Made by a program: the position numbers and the translations under genes. Below are positions 6,501-6,527 of a DNA stretch of 6,527 nt, piece by piece. The DNA comes from Anaerolineales bacterium UBA2232 (GTDB taxonomy: Bacteria > Chloroflexota > Anaerolineae > UBA2200), in assembly GCA_002348045.1 (NCBI GenBank), contig DDYO01000221.1, forward strand, positions 1-6,527, in the 5' to 3' direction. The notes beneath the pieces are model-generated. The model saw only the letters and a list, made by a program, of their open reading frames with translations. It did not search any database and was not told where the DNA came from. How positions within the stretch are numbered: the stretch's first letter is position 1; every line of letters starts with the position of its first letter.

Positions 6501-6527
6501 GGGCCGTTAGCTCAGTCTGGTAGAGCA
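6501..6527 (+). tRNA. tRNA 5' part (isotype not determinable), cut by window edge
   Basis: Only the first 27 nt are present: acceptor arm GGGCCGT, then T8-A9, then a complete D-arm with GCTC/GAGC pairing and the invariant GG of the D-loop. The anticodon lies beyond the window. The opening resembles bacterial tRNA-Lys (E. coli tRNA-Lys starts GGGTCGTTAGCTCAG), but several isotypes share such a start, so lysine is only a guess. The promoter just upstream supports a real gene. Confidence 0.88.

Overview
The window is a compact block of four bacterial chromosomal genes, all read on the minus strand (right to left) and bracketed by two tRNA genes that point outwards. Transcription order is: predicted secreted lipoprotein (start 6213), DNA polymerase IV (dinB, start 5775), DNA polymerase I (polA, start 4544), arginyl-tRNA synthetase (argS, start 1790), then a tRNA-Val(UAC) cut by the left edge. 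A second tRNA starts at 6501 on the plus strand and is cut by the right edge. I see no mobile element, CRISPR array, phage gene or origin. This is core genome with an unusual gene order, and I found no clear new system.

Organism: a GC-moderate to GC-rich bacterium with ordinary sigma-70-type promoters and Shine-Dalgarno sites. The protein styles (a 916-residue PolA carrying all three activities, a 555-residue ArgS ending in a typical DALR domain, a small lipoprotein with a Y-E-R-T-G-G motif) suggest Chloroflexota. That assignment is inference from memory of these families and is only moderately supported.

Layout. 1-68: tRNA-Val, with a perfect-hexamer promoter at 78-107 squeezed between it and argS. 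123-1790: argS, starting 3 nt after the polA stop with its ribosome-binding site inside the end of polA. 1794-4544: polA, with an extended -10 promoter at 4567-4574 in the 49-nt gap after dinB. 4594-5775: dinB, 12 nt after the lipoprotein gene. 5788-6213: lipoprotein gene, with a near-consensus promoter at 6281-6309. 6310-6451: about 140 nt with no convincing gene. 6452-6480: promoter of the right-hand tRNA.

How the genes fit together: the lipoprotein promoter probably drives a lipoprotein-dinB transcript that can run on into polA-argS, and polA-argS also has its own start. No hairpin-plus-T terminator is visible at any of the junctions, so the four genes and tRNA-Val may form a read-through unit with internal promoters. 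The two polymerases are a gap-filling, proofreading Pol I and an error-prone translesion Pol IV. Both carry the same pentapeptide QLSLF, a textbook beta-clamp-binding motif, encoded by different codons. ArgS and the tRNA genes serve translation and have no obvious functional tie to the polymerases.
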